From Dehalococcoidia bacterium (GTDB lineage: Bacteria; Chloroflexota; Dehalococcoidia; Lucifugimonadales; Lucifugimonadaceae): a DNA stretch of 64,000 bases. Positions within the stretch are counted from its first letter, which is position 1. Each line of letters opens with the position of its first letter. The translations under genes were made by a program, and so were the position numbers. The stretch lies in NCBI GenBank assembly GCA_029940375.1, contig JAPYUX010000003.1:61971-125970 (forward strand), written 5' to 3'. Below, in pieces: positions 36,239-45,707 of the stretch. Below the pieces are notes generated by a model, which was given only the letters and a program-made list of their open reading frames with translations, was not told where the DNA came from and made no database searches.

Positions 36239-36913
36239 TTATATTTTTATAAAATCTCCCTCGACATAATCATAAAATATTGGTTTGCCAGTTGGAATTT
36301 CCAAGTTAGATATGTCTTTATCTGTTATTTTTTCTATTATTTTTACGAGTGCTCTTAGACTATTCCCGTGTGCAGTTATAAGAATATTTTTTCTTTCACC
36401 AATATTTTTCAAAATGTTTTCTTTATGGAATTCATTCACTCTTTCCAATGTATCTTTTAGAGATTCTCCAAAAGGGAATTTATCTTTAGGAATATTCTTG
36501 AATATTCTTTTTTTCAACAATTTTTCAATATCAATTCTGCTTATTGGTGGAGGTTTTGTTAAATAGTCTCTTCTCCAAAGAAACATTTGTTTTGTTCCAT
36601 ATTTTTTTTCTATTTCACTCTTATTGAGCCCTTGGAGTTTCCCATAATGTCTTTCATTCAATCTCCAATCTTTCTTTATCTCAATATTTTTTTTAGCTAG
36701 AACATCTAAAATTATTTTTCCAGTTCTATAGGCACGTTTAAATATTGAACTGTATGCTAGATCTATAGTTATATTTTTTCCATTTATCTCTTTTCCTGCC
36801 TCTTCAGCTTCTTTTTCACCCGCTATATCTAAATCGATGTCAATCCAGCCCGTAAAACGATTTTCCTTATTCCACAGACTTTTACCATGTCTAACTAGGA
36901 TTAATTTTCCCAA
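36239..36913 (-). CDS. gpmA: 2,3-bisphosphoglycerate-dependent phosphoglycerate mutase
   Basis: Interconverts 3- and 2-phosphoglycerate. The phospho-His motif LVRHGKSLWN has His9; NERHYGKLQGLNK (86-98) marks the cofactor-dependent mutase; GESL (149-152) and ITAHGNSLRALV with His182 complete the active site. 224 aa, slightly shorter than the E. coli enzyme, because the C-terminal tail ends soon after IPTGKPIFYD. Monocistronic on the minus strand, 56 bases before the MFS-fhs unit. Confidence 0.95.
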   Translation of the reverse strand: MGKLILVRHGKSLWNKENRFTGWIDIDLDIAGEKEAEEAGKEINGKNITIDLAYSSIFKRAYRTGKIILDVLAKKNIEIKKDWRLNERHYGKLQGLNKSEIEKKYGTKQMFLWRRDYLTKPPPISRIDIEKLLKKRIFKNIPKDKFPFGESLKDTLERVNEFHKENILKNIGERKNILITAHGNSLRALVKIIEKITDKDISNLEIPTGKPIFYDYVEGDFIKI

Positions 36914-36951
36914 GTGATTACCTTAAATTGACTTTATTTTGAAATATACTA

Positions 36952-37515
36952 TCAATTATTCCTTAATAAATTAAGTTTTTCTCTATGTAAATAATTTTTT
37001 AATTTATCTATATCTTCATAAGATTCAATTATTTCTATTGCATATAGATAATTTGATTCTGGGATATAATTACTCGATTGTGCTAAGCATCTTTTTATCC
37101 AAGTATCTTGATTTTCAAGTATTTTTTTGTTGCATGGTTTCATCATAAAATTTCCAATAGAGTCATTGTGTTCATTAAAATATATTATTTGTAATGGCAT
37201 GATCGTTTTGTACATCCAGAATGCTTTATCTTGAGGATACTGAAATTCAAAAATCATACCGTCAATTCCTATATTTAAATGTTTAATACACATCAGCCCT
37301 GTTTGTAATTCAATCGGTTTTTTTGCAACATGTAATTCCAACTTTAATTCACCAAAGTTATTATTTAAAATTACAGATTTAGTTTTTAAGCTCAAATTAT
37401 TTGGTTCACATCTATTTAGTATGTATGCAAAATCTTCTTCTAGCAAATCAGAATTTATCACACAAGAATTTAAACAAATCATAAACGTAAAAGATATTAC
37501 AAATTTCAATTTCAT
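36952..37515 (-). CDS. DUF192 lipoprotein
   Basis: 187 aa. A signal peptide (KLKFVISFTFMIC) ends in lipobox LNSC with Cys18, so it is probably a lipoprotein. The DUF192 fold follows: ELHVAKKPIELQTGLMCIKHL, GMIFEFQYPQDKAFWMYKTIMPLQIIYFNEHNDSIG, with MKPCNKK. DUF192 proteins are small beta-folds of unknown function. Extra residues at 150-187 (EIIESYEDIDKLKNYLHREK) form a charged tail. Its start overlaps the ispH stop by four bases (ATGA). Confidence 0.85.
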   Translation of the reverse strand: MKLKFVISFTFMICLNSCVINSDLLEEDFAYILNRCEPNNLSLKTKSVILNNNFGELKLELHVAKKPIELQTGLMCIKHLNIGIDGMIFEFQYPQDKAFWMYKTIMPLQIIYFNEHNDSIGNFMMKPCNKKILENQDTWIKRCLAQSSNYIPESNYLYAIEIIESYEDIDKLKNYLHREKLNLLRNN

Positions 37516-38432
37516 TGATTTAATAAATTTTTAACTTTTCTGGGGATTTCAAATACAATATTTTCACTTCTATCTTCAACTTGATGTACTGATTTTGGTT
37601 TCAATTTTGTAATTATTTCATATACTAACTTGTCTGGAGTTGAAGCCCCTGATGTGACTCCTAATTTATTGATATTTATTAACCATTCTGGTTTTATCTC
37701 TTCAAATGAATTTATTAAATATGATTTAGTTCCTGAATCGATAGCAACATCTTTTAGTCTATTGCAGTTAGATGAATTTGAAGCTCCAACTACTAAAACT
37801 AAGTCAACTTCTTTTGCTAGTTTCACAGTTACCTCTTGTCTATTAGTTGTAGCGTAACAAATATCATTCCTAATCAAAGCATTGGGATAAATTTCCCTAA
37901 TTTTCTCTATAGTATTTTTTGTATCTCTTACAGATAATGTTGTTTGGGACAAAACGACTACATCATTTTTGTTTTTGGAACTTTTTTTTGTTAATTCAAA
38001 TTCTTCTCGGTCATCTATTATTTTCATTTTAGTTTGCCCAGAAGTACCTATTACTTCTTGATGTCCTTTATGACCAACGAGAATAATTTCTTTACCTTCT
38101 TTGGAATATTTTTTGGCCTCATTATGTACTTTTGTCACAAGAGGGCAAGTGGCATCAATTACCTTCAGATTTTTTGTTTCGGCAATTTTATAATCTTCTG
38201 GTGGGGATCCATGAGCAGAAAAAACTACTGTGGAATTGTCTGGTATTTGTGATACACTTTCTACTGTTATTGCACCTTTACTTTCTACTTCTGATACAAC
38301 AAATGAGTTGTGCACTATTTGATGCTTTACATATACAGGTGGACCAAATTTTTTTAAAGCATATTCAACTAAATCAATAGCTAACACCACTCCTGCACAA
38401 AATCCTCTTGGACTTGCTAAATAAATATCCAT
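37512..38432 (-). CDS. ispH: 4-hydroxy-3-methylbut-2-enyl diphosphate reductase
   Basis: Last MEP-pathway enzyme, yielding IPP and DMAPP from HMBPP. The three Fe-S cysteines are visible: Cys12 (PRGFCAGV), Cys96 (DATCPLV) and Cys192 (NDICYATTNRQ). Substrate-binding residues lie in VKHQIVHN (His41), FSAHGSPP (His74) and GHQEVIGT (Glu126). The start MDIYLASPRG (38432) gives 306 aa; ten further residues could be added upstream. Together with dxr and ispG this confirms a MEP-based organism. Confidence 0.96.
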   Translation of the reverse strand: MDIYLASPRGFCAGVVLAIDLVEYALKKFGPPVYVKHQIVHNSFVVSEVESKGAITVESVSQIPDNSTVVFSAHGSPPEDYKIAETKNLKVIDATCPLVTKVHNEAKKYSKEGKEIILVGHKGHQEVIGTSGQTKMKIIDDREEFELTKKSSKNKNDVVVLSQTTLSVRDTKNTIEKIREIYPNALIRNDICYATTNRQEVTVKLAKEVDLVLVVGASNSSNCNRLKDVAIDSGTKSYLINSFEEIKPEWLININKLGVTSGASTPDKLVYEIITKLKPKSVHQVEDRSENIVFEIPRKVKNLLNQ

Positions 38433-38569
38433 AATTTCTAAATTATTTTTATATATAAACATTATATAAATTTTCTGTTTAAATGTTTTTTTTTTTTATA
38501 TACCTCAAAAATTTATTATTATTTAAATTATTTTTTGATAGATTATGAGAAAGGATAAAATTTACTCTA

Positions 38570-39517
38570 ATGAAAAATTTACAAAAAGGGCCATTGATTT
38601 TAAGCGGGAATGCCCATTCTTCTTTGTCAAACGAAATATGTCAGTATATTGGGCAAACTCTTACAAAAGCTGAAGTTTTTAAATTTGCTAACGATAATAC
38701 ATTTGTAAGGATATTGGAAAATGTAAGAGAAAGAGATATTTTTATAATACAGCCAACTTCCTTTCCCGTTAATGACAATATAATGGAACTTTTGATAATG
38801 ATAGATGCTGCTAAAAGAGCATCTGCAGGTAGAATCACTGCAGTAATGCCATATTTTTCTTATGCAAGAACAGACAAAAAAGATCAGCCTAGGGTCCCCA
38901 TTACAGGTCGTTTAATTGCTGATTTAATAACAACAGCTGGAGCAGATAGAGTAATGCTTATGGATTTACATGCTGGACAAGTACAAGGATTTTTTTCTTC
39001 AACGGTTGATGAATTAACAGCTCTTCCTATATTGGCTAGATATTTTATTAATAAAAAAATTGATAATATCGTTGTAGTTTCACCTGATACCGGAGGAACA
39101 AAAAGGGCTAGAGATTTTGCATCAAAACTTAGAGCTCCCTTAGCAATTATAGAAAAAAGAAGAATAGGAAACAAAGATACAGTCGAAAGTTTAAATATTA
39201 TTGGTTCTGTAGAAGGAAAGTCAGCGATTGTTTTTGATGATGAAATTAATACCGGAAGTACAATGATTTCTGCTGGAGAAATATTGATGAAGAATGGAGT
39301 AGAACAAGTCTATGTCTCAGCAACCCACGGAATTTTTCCAAACGATTCTTTGAAAAAATTGCTAGACTCAAATTATATTAAAGAAATAGTTGTAACTAAT
39401 ACTTTACCAATTGAACACAATCATGATAAATTAACTATTTTGTCTATCTCTGAATTAATTGGTGAAGCAATTAAAAGGATTAATAGAGGAGACTCAGTTG
39501 GTGCTTTGTTTATGTGA
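38570..39517 (+). CDS. prs: Ribose-phosphate pyrophosphokinase
   Basis: Makes PRPP from ribose 5-phosphate and ATP. 315 aa. Motifs: GNAHSSLSNEICQYIG, NDNIMELLIMIDAAKRASAGRITAVMPYFSYARTDKKDQPR (catalytic flexible-loop region), MDLHAGQVQGFF, VVSPDTGGTKRARDFA, and the PRPP-binding IVFDDEINTGSTM. It reads divergently from ispH and is followed nine bases later by secA. Confidence 0.97.
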   Translation: MKNLQKGPLILSGNAHSSLSNEICQYIGQTLTKAEVFKFANDNTFVRILENVRERDIFIIQPTSFPVNDNIMELLIMIDAAKRASAGRITAVMPYFSYARTDKKDQPRVPITGRLIADLITTAGADRVMLMDLHAGQVQGFFSSTVDELTALPILARYFINKKIDNIVVVSPDTGGTKRARDFASKLRAPLAIIEKRRIGNKDTVESLNIIGSVEGKSAIVFDDEINTGSTMISAGEILMKNGVEQVYVSATHGIFPNDSLKKLLDSNYIKEIVVTNTLPIEHNHDKLTILSISELIGEAIKRINRGDSVGALFM

Positions 39518-39525
39518 AATAATAT

Positions 39526-42120
39526 ATGTTTAATTTGTTAAAAATATTTTCAAGTAATTCTAATGAATCTGAAATTGTTGAATTACAAAAATTAGTTGAT
39601 GATATTAATGCTATTGAAAGCCATTATGCCTCTTTAGATGATGAAGTATTAAGTTCTCAAACTGATTTACTTATTGAAAAGTATGAAAACAGACAAAATT
39701 TGGATGAGATATTAATTGATGCATTCGCCGTGGTTAGAGAAACTTCTAAGAGAATTTTGGAAATGAGACATTTTGATGTTCAACTGATGGGAGGAGTGAG
39801 TTTACACCAAGGAAAAATTTCTGAAATGAGAACTGGGGAAGGTAAGACTCTTATTGCTACTCTTGCTGTTTATTTAAACTCATTATCTAAAAAAGGAGTA
39901 CATGTTGTTACAGTTAATGATTATCTAGCTAAAAGAGATGCTTTGTGGATGGGTAAGATTTATAAATTTTTAGGATTGACTGTAGGTTGTATACAAAATG
40001 GAGGATCGATGACTTTGGAATATGAGACAGATTCTTCTAATTTAACCCTGATTGATTGTCAACGATCAGAAGCATATAAATCTGATGTTGTTTATGGGAC
40101 TAATAATGAGTTTGGATTTGATTATTTGAGAGATAATATGGCACAAACTTATGAAGAAAAAGTACAACGTGATTTGAATTTTGCAATTGTTGATGAAGTA
40201 GATAATATTTTAATTGATGAAGCTAGAACTCCATTAATTATTTCTGGTCCTGCTCCAGATAAAACTCAGGATTATAAAAGATTTGCTATGATTGTTTCAA
40301 AGTTAAATAACGACACAGATTATCAGTTAGATCCTAAAAGACAATCTATAGCTATAAATGAAACAGCTATAGATAAAATAGAAAGTATTTTGAAAATTGA
40401 TAATTTATATGCTGAAGAAAACCAAATTTATTCTCATCTTATCGATAATGCTATTAAGGCAAATGAATTTTATAAAAAAGATCAACAATATGTTGTTAGG
40501 GATTCAGAAATAATAATTGTAGATGAGTTTACTGGAAGGTTGATGGAAGGAAGGAGATATTCAGATGGATTACATCAAGCAATAGAGGCAAAAGAATCAG
40601 TTGAAATAAGAAGAGAGTCAATTACTTATGCAACTATCACTTTACAAAACTATTTTAGGTTATATAAAAAACTTTCTGGTATGACTGGTACTGCAGTCAC
40701 AGAAGCAGAGGAATTCCAAAAAATATACAAATTAGATGTTATTGAAATCCCAACTAATAAACCTTCTAAAAGAGCAGATTTGCCTGACCAAATTTTTATG
40801 ACTGAAAATGCCAAATGGAATGCCGTTGCGAATAAGATTGAAGAATTAAATAAAGATAGAGTCCCTGTGTTAGTGGGAACTACTACTATAGAAAAATCAG
40901 AATTGTTATCGAAGATTTTGAGATCAAAGAATATTAAATGTAATATATTGAATGCTAAACAACATGAATCAGAAGCTGTAATCATTTCAGAGGCAGGAAG
41001 TTCTGGATCAGTTACTGTTTCGACAAATATGGCTGGTAGAGGTACTGACATAATTTTGGGTGGAAACCCTGAAAAATTTAATAATTCTGACGAATGGGAT
41101 ATTGCCCATGATCAAGTAATAGAAACGGGAGGTTTGTACGTTATAGGAACCGAGCGTCATGAATCAAGACGTATAGATAATCAATTAAGAGGACGATCTG
41201 GCAGACAAGGAGATCCAGGGACTACTCAATTTTACATATCTACAGATGATTCATTAGTAAAAAGATTTGGAGGAGATAGAATAAAGGCTGCAATGAGTGC
41301 TTTCAAATGGGATGAAAATGAAGCAGTAGAAAACAAAATGATCTCTAGATCTATAGAGTCAGCGCAGACTAAAGTTGAAGCATTTCATTTTGAAATTAGA
41401 AAAACTCTAGTTGATTATGATGATGTTATGAATACTCAAAGAGATGTGATTTATAAGTTAAGATCAAAGGCCTTGTTAGAATTTGACCTCTCAGAAGATG
41501 TTTTGGAATTCGTTACTGAAATGATAAATGAAAATACTAACAGTTTAGATATAAATGATGAAATGGAAAAAATTAATAGAATTGCATTTTTAAGAAACTT
41601 TTTCCCAGAAGATAATATAAAAAAGATCATTGAAGAAAAGGATTTATCCACAAATATTTTGATTGAAGAATCTAAAAAAATATATAGAGATCGACAAAAT
41701 ATGCTTACTGAAGAGATATCTAAGAAATTAGATAGCCAAATCTTTTTGAATGCAATTGATTTAAGATGGGTTGAACATTTAACAATGATGGATAATATGA
41801 GACAATCGATTGGCTTGGAGGCAGTTGGGCAAAGAGATCCCTTGATTCAATATAAAAAAATTGGATTTGATATGTTTACAGATTTAATAACTAACATAAA
41901 GACTCAGATAGCGAGTGACGCGATAAGAATCAGTACTATTCAAAAAAATAGAATTAATCAAAATAAATACAAAACCATTAAACAAAATTTTCAATACGAG
42001 CAAACTAAGAATAATATGCAGAATGCTTCAAATAGCTCCAGTAACGATAGTAATCTCTCGAGAAGAGATAGGAGAAAACTTGAAAGAATGAATAAGAAAA
42101 GAATGAAAAAAAGTGTTTAA
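39526..42120 (+). CDS. secA: Preprotein translocase ATPase SecA
   Basis: ATPase that drives export through SecYEG. 864 aa. Walker A is MRTGEGKTL (about 104-112); Walker B is NFAIVDEVDNILIDEARTPLI; the preprotein-binding domain, NBD2 (STNMAGRGTDIILGGNP; GRSGRQGDPG) and the helical scaffold/wing (WVEHLTMMDNMRQSIGLEAVGQRDPL) are all present. The C-terminal zinc motif is missing; the end is a basic tail (RRDRRKLERMNKKRMKKS) that may bind lipid. An insert of about 15 residues near GGSMTLEYETD is typical of some Chloroflexota and Actinobacteria-like SecA proteins, from memory. Confidence 0.96.
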   Translation: MFNLLKIFSSNSNESEIVELQKLVDDINAIESHYASLDDEVLSSQTDLLIEKYENRQNLDEILIDAFAVVRETSKRILEMRHFDVQLMGGVSLHQGKISEMRTGEGKTLIATLAVYLNSLSKKGVHVVTVNDYLAKRDALWMGKIYKFLGLTVGCIQNGGSMTLEYETDSSNLTLIDCQRSEAYKSDVVYGTNNEFGFDYLRDNMAQTYEEKVQRDLNFAIVDEVDNILIDEARTPLIISGPAPDKTQDYKRFAMIVSKLNNDTDYQLDPKRQSIAINETAIDKIESILKIDNLYAEENQIYSHLIDNAIKANEFYKKDQQYVVRDSEIIIVDEFTGRLMEGRRYSDGLHQAIEAKESVEIRRESITYATITLQNYFRLYKKLSGMTGTAVTEAEEFQKIYKLDVIEIPTNKPSKRADLPDQIFMTENAKWNAVANKIEELNKDRVPVLVGTTTIEKSELLSKILRSKNIKCNILNAKQHESEAVIISEAGSSGSVTVSTNMAGRGTDIILGGNPEKFNNSDEWDIAHDQVIETGGLYVIGTERHESRRIDNQLRGRSGRQGDPGTTQFYISTDDSLVKRFGGDRIKAAMSAFKWDENEAVENKMISRSIESAQTKVEAFHFEIRKTLVDYDDVMNTQRDVIYKLRSKALLEFDLSEDVLEFVTEMINENTNSLDINDEMEKINRIAFLRNFFPEDNIKKIIEEKDLSTNILIEESKKIYRDRQNMLTEEISKKLDSQIFLNAIDLRWVEHLTMMDNMRQSIGLEAVGQRDPLIQYKKIGFDMFTDLITNIKTQIASDAIRISTIQKNRINQNKYKTIKQNFQYEQTKNNMQNASNSSSNDSNLSRRDRRKLERMNKKRMKKSV

Positions 42121-42129
42121 AGAATCCTT

Positions 42130-42825
42130 ATGAATAGCCTAACAGATTATGAAACTGATTTAATAAATAAGTTTTCTGATATTAATGAAAAGAATTATCA
42201 AACAAATATCTTGTCAATGATTCGCCTTTGGAAAATCAAAAAAAATTCTTATTATGATTATCTAGTTGGAAATGAAGCTTTAAACTGGAAAAGATTAGCT
42301 GTTCAGATTTTAAATAATATTAATATTAAGGAGAAATTATTAATAGAAATATATCAATGGTTGTCAATTCCTGAAATTTATTCTGGGATGTCTGAATTGA
42401 AATTCAGACATCTCTTGGGATTTGAGAAATACACTTCATATTTGTCCTATTTTTACGGGGTTTTAATAGAAAGAAGTATTTTATGTTACGTAGAAAGAGA
42501 AAATTATAAAAAACGTATATCTAATGGTAAAAGTACTGTTAATGTACTTAATGTTAGTTATGAACATATTTATGGTTTTAGTTTTCTCTATTTATATGAA
42601 AAATATTGCAAGAAATCTTCCATATCAAATAAAAAACACTATGAATATGAAGATGAAAATTTTACTTATTATTGTTTTAAAAAAAGAATAGAAGATTCAG
42701 AACCTGCAAAATTGGCCTCTGATACTAAAAAAGGAACGATTTTTTTGCAAGAATTAATGAAATCAGAAGAAAAAAGATTAGCATTAAATAATAATAATAA
42801 AGTCAAATATAGCAATATATATTGA
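42130..42825 (+). CDS. Unrecognised protein between secA and valS
   Basis: 231 aa, no family recognised. It is rich in Lys, Tyr, Asn and Ile, without signal peptide or membrane segment. Residues 1-115 look helical (KKNSYYDYLVGNEALNWKRL; LKFRHLLGFEKYTSYLSYFYG) and hold several aromatic pairs. The C-terminal third is charged and ends NNNNKVKYSNIY. It starts nine bases after secA and appears to be in the same transcript. Base composition and codon use look like its neighbours, so recent transfer is not suggested. Codons 86-95 contain a perfect inverted repeat. Confidence 0.8.
   Translation: MNSLTDYETDLINKFSDINEKNYQTNILSMIRLWKIKKNSYYDYLVGNEALNWKRLAVQILNNINIKEKLLIEIYQWLSIPEIYSGMSELKFRHLLGFEKYTSYLSYFYGVLIERSILCYVERENYKKRISNGKSTVNVLNVSYEHIYGFSFLYLYEKYCKKSSISNKKHYEYEDENFTYYCFKKRIEDSEPAKLASDTKKGTIFLQELMKSEEKRLALNNNNKVKYSNIY
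42385..42414. repeat. Perfect 12-bp inverted repeat inside a coding region
   Basis: GATGTCTGAATT (42387-42398) and AATTCAGACATC (42401-42412) are exact inverted copies separated by two bases. A G-T and a G-C pair extend the RNA stem to 14. It lies in the middle of the unknown gene at 42130 and is not followed by a T-run. Candidate RNA hairpin or protein-binding palindrome. Confidence 0.8.
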
Positions 42826-42887
42826 TTTATTTTTTTTATCAATGAGAAAATATTAAAGTAATTTATATACATAATTTGTAAGAGAGT

Positions 42888-45536
42888 ATGAAAATTAATA
42901 AAAAATATAAAATTATTGATCCTAAAGACTTACCCAAAAGATATGAATTTAAAGATAAAGAGAAATTTTGGAGAGACATTTGGGAAGATAAAGGTATTTA
43001 TAAACGCTTGAAAGGAAAATCAAGATCAGAATCGTTCGTTATAGATTCTCCACCGCCAACAGTTTCAGGATCATTACATGTAGGACATATTTTTTCTTAT
43101 ACTCACCAAGATATAATCGCTCGCTACAAAAGAATGCAAAATTTCAATGTCATTTATCCCATGGGATGGGATGATAATGGATTACCAACTGAGAGAAGAG
43201 TACAAAATATATTTGGAGTTAGAATTGATAATAAAATCCCATATATTAAAGATTTAGATATTGATAAAAGAAAAAAAGAGTTGGGATTAAATAATAATAA
43301 TCCACTAGTTATCAATAGACAAAACTTTATTGAAATGTGTCATAAGGTTACTGAAAAAGATGAAATTGTTTTCAAAGATTTATTCAGAAGAATGGGATAT
43401 TCAATTGATTGGCAAGATGAGTATGCAACTATTGATAATAAATCTAGATATATAGCCCAGTCTTCATTTGTAGACTTATTTAATAAAAAACATGTTTATC
43501 AATCCAATGCTCCAACAATGTGGGATGTAGATTTTCAAACGGCTGTAGCTCAAGCAGAGATAGAGGATAGAGAAATTCAAGGCGCTTATCATGATTTAAG
43601 ATTTGGGATTGAAGATTCCAAACAAGATCTAATAATTTCAACTACTAGACCTGAGCTTTTAGCTGCATGTGTTGGAATCACGGCACATCCTGATGATAAA
43701 AGATACCAAGATTTGTTTGGGAAGAAGGCGATATCTCCTGTTTTTTTTGCTCCTATTCCAATTTTCTCAAGTGAATTAGTTGATAAAGAAAAGGGCACTG
43801 GTATCTTGATGGTTTGTACATTTGGAGATCAGACAGATGTAATTTGGTGGAGAGAAAATGATCTCCCATTAAGACAAATCTTTAGTTCAGATGGGAAAAT
43901 CTTGGACATAAATTTTTCAGATGATGAAGAAAAAAACATCTGGGTTAGTTTAAATCAAAAACTTGCTAATATTAATTCTAGAAAAATATTTGATAAAAAT
44001 CTAAATGAAGCAAAGAAAATAATAATTGATCTTTTGAAAGATCCTAAAAATTCTTCGACGGGGAAAATTCCATTAATTTCTGATCCCAAAAAAATTTTAC
44101 ACCCAGTTAGATTTTATGAGAAAGGTGAATCTCCTATAGAATATCTTTCAACAAGACAATGGTTTGTTCGAATACTTGATAAAAAAGAAAAACTATTAGA
44201 AATGGGAGAGAAGATAAAATGGCATCCAGATTATATGTCAAAAAGATTTTCTAACTGGACTGAGAATCTATCTTTGGATTGGTGTATTAGTAGGCAACGG
44301 TTTTTTGGAGTTCCTATTCCTGTTTGGTATCGTATAGATGAAAATAAAACAATAGATTTCGATAATGTAATTTTGCCAAATATAGAAGATTTACCTATTG
44401 ATCCAGTTATTGATACACCACCTGGATTTACAGAAAATCAAAGAAATAAACCTAAAGGTTTTATTGGAGAACAAGATGTTTTTGATACTTGGTTTACTTC
44501 TTCTATGTCGCCTCAAATTGTTTCAAATTGGGGGATAAAAAATAAAGAAGAAATGAACAAATTATTCCCTATGGATATACGTCCACAAAGTCATGAAATA
44601 ATTAGGACTTGGGCTTTCTATACAATTGTAAAATCGTTATTACATCATAATTCCATTCCTTGGAAAAATGTAGTAATTTCTGGCTGGATATTGGATCCAG
44701 ATAGAAAAAAAATGAGTAAGTCTAGAGGAAATGTAATTACTCCTATTGATACAATTGAACAATTTGGCTCTGATGCAGTCAGATATTGGGCAGGATCAGC
44801 TCGATTAGGGACGGATACAACATATGATGAAAGTGTTTTTCTCGTAGGAAATAAATTAGTAACTAAATTATATAATGCAGCAAAATTTGTTTTATCTCAT
44901 GATTCAAGTGAAACCAACGACATTAATGAATTGGATGCTTCGTTTTTACATGATTTACAAAAATTAATAAAGGATGTGACAAATTGTTATGATAAATTCG
45001 AATTTGCACAAGCATTACAACTTTCAGAAGAATTTTTCTGGAACATCTACACAGATAATTATATTGAACTTGTAAAAAAGAGGGTTTTTAATTCTGAAGG
45101 TGAAGAAAAGAAATCTGCAGTTACAACCTTAAGGATGGCTTTATCAATATTACTTAGACTTTATGCCCCAGTCTTACCTTCAATTACTGAAGAAATATGG
45201 TCATGGTGTTTTGCAAAAGAAACAAATACAGATTCAATCCATCGAAGTAATTGGCCCAATGTTTTAGAATTTAATAAGTTTAATTCACCAAAAAATAAAG
45301 ATTCTTTAGACGTAGCTATAAAGACTATAAGGGCCATCAGAAAAACAAAAACTACTAATGGTATTGGATTAGGTAAACCAGTAGATTCAATAAAATTAAT
45401 AATTAATACTCATCAAAAAGATATTTTATCGAACATTATGAATGATGTATGTAATGCAGCTGCGTGTTATGATTTTGGCTTTGAATCATCTGATTCTGAA
45501 GAAATAGAAGCTATAATATCTGAAAAAAATGTGTAG
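42888..45536 (+). CDS. valS: Valyl-tRNA synthetase
   Basis: Class I synthetase, 882 aa. HIGH-type motif LHVGHIFSYTHQD (about 62-74), GWDDNGLPTERRVQ, the editing domain (STTRPELLAACVGITAHPDD), WCISRQRFFGVPIPVW, and KMSKSRGN (about 607-614). The anticodon-binding domain follows, but the C-terminal coiled coil of E. coli ValS is absent. The DDNGLPTERRV form, rather than DHAGIATQ, marks the ValS subgroup seen in several Gram-positive and Chloroflexota lineages. Its TAG is overlapped by a 33-codon ORF. Confidence 0.96.
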   Translation: MKINKKYKIIDPKDLPKRYEFKDKEKFWRDIWEDKGIYKRLKGKSRSESFVIDSPPPTVSGSLHVGHIFSYTHQDIIARYKRMQNFNVIYPMGWDDNGLPTERRVQNIFGVRIDNKIPYIKDLDIDKRKKELGLNNNNPLVINRQNFIEMCHKVTEKDEIVFKDLFRRMGYSIDWQDEYATIDNKSRYIAQSSFVDLFNKKHVYQSNAPTMWDVDFQTAVAQAEIEDREIQGAYHDLRFGIEDSKQDLIISTTRPELLAACVGITAHPDDKRYQDLFGKKAISPVFFAPIPIFSSELVDKEKGTGILMVCTFGDQTDVIWWRENDLPLRQIFSSDGKILDINFSDDEEKNIWVSLNQKLANINSRKIFDKNLNEAKKIIIDLLKDPKNSSTGKIPLISDPKKILHPVRFYEKGESPIEYLSTRQWFVRILDKKEKLLEMGEKIKWHPDYMSKRFSNWTENLSLDWCISRQRFFGVPIPVWYRIDENKTIDFDNVILPNIEDLPIDPVIDTPPGFTENQRNKPKGFIGEQDVFDTWFTSSMSPQIVSNWGIKNKEEMNKLFPMDIRPQSHEIIRTWAFYTIVKSLLHHNSIPWKNVVISGWILDPDRKKMSKSRGNVITPIDTIEQFGSDAVRYWAGSARLGTDTTYDESVFLVGNKLVTKLYNAAKFVLSHDSSETNDINELDASFLHDLQKLIKDVTNCYDKFEFAQALQLSEEFFWNIYTDNYIELVKKRVFNSEGEEKKSAVTTLRMALSILLRLYAPVLPSITEEIWSWCFAKETNTDSIHRSNWPNVLEFNKFNSPKNKDSLDVAIKTIRAIRKTKTTNGIGLGKPVDSIKLIINTHQKDILSNIMNDVCNAAACYDFGFESSDSEEIEAIISEKNV

Positions 45537-45630
45537 AAGTCTTCCTGAATTATCAATGATTGTTGGAGGTTCTGGAGGGATTTTAGGGTTTATAATTTCG
45601 TTTATAAAATTGCATTTCAGAAAAAAATAA
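45529..45630 (+). CDS. Possible 33-aa membrane peptide coupled to valS
   Basis: ATG at 45529 overlaps the valS stop (ATGTGTAG) and the frame runs to TAA at 45628. The peptide is MCRSLPELSM, then a Gly-rich hydrophobic stretch (VGGSGGILGFIISFIKL) and a basic end (HFRKK), the usual shape of a small single-span membrane peptide. No homologue is recognised. The coupling and the sequence pattern are suggestive, but at this size chance cannot be excluded. Confidence 0.3.
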   Translation: MCRSLPELSMIVGGSGGILGFIISFIKLHFRKK

Positions 45631-45707
45631 AATATATTTATCTTCATCAAAACGATATGTAAATTATACTAAAGCGTACGGATTATTTATTTAAAGGGAT
45701 CTTAAAC

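Noticed and set aside
36285-36566. 93-codon frame opposite gpmA
   Set aside because: Shadow of the conserved mutase; both conserved histidine regions are on the minus strand.
38463-38569. RNA gene or riboswitch before prs
   Set aside because: Only homopolymeric A/T runs and a possible ribosome-binding site were seen; no conserved structural blocks.
40650-41051. 133-codon open frame on the minus strand within secA
   Set aside because: It is the antisense of well-conserved SecA motifs; its length follows from codon bias and it has no ribosome-binding site or family resemblance.
42826-42887. Terminator after the unknown gene
   Set aside because: ATTGAT...ATCAAT around a T-run is too AT-rich and the T-run is in the loop, not after the stem.
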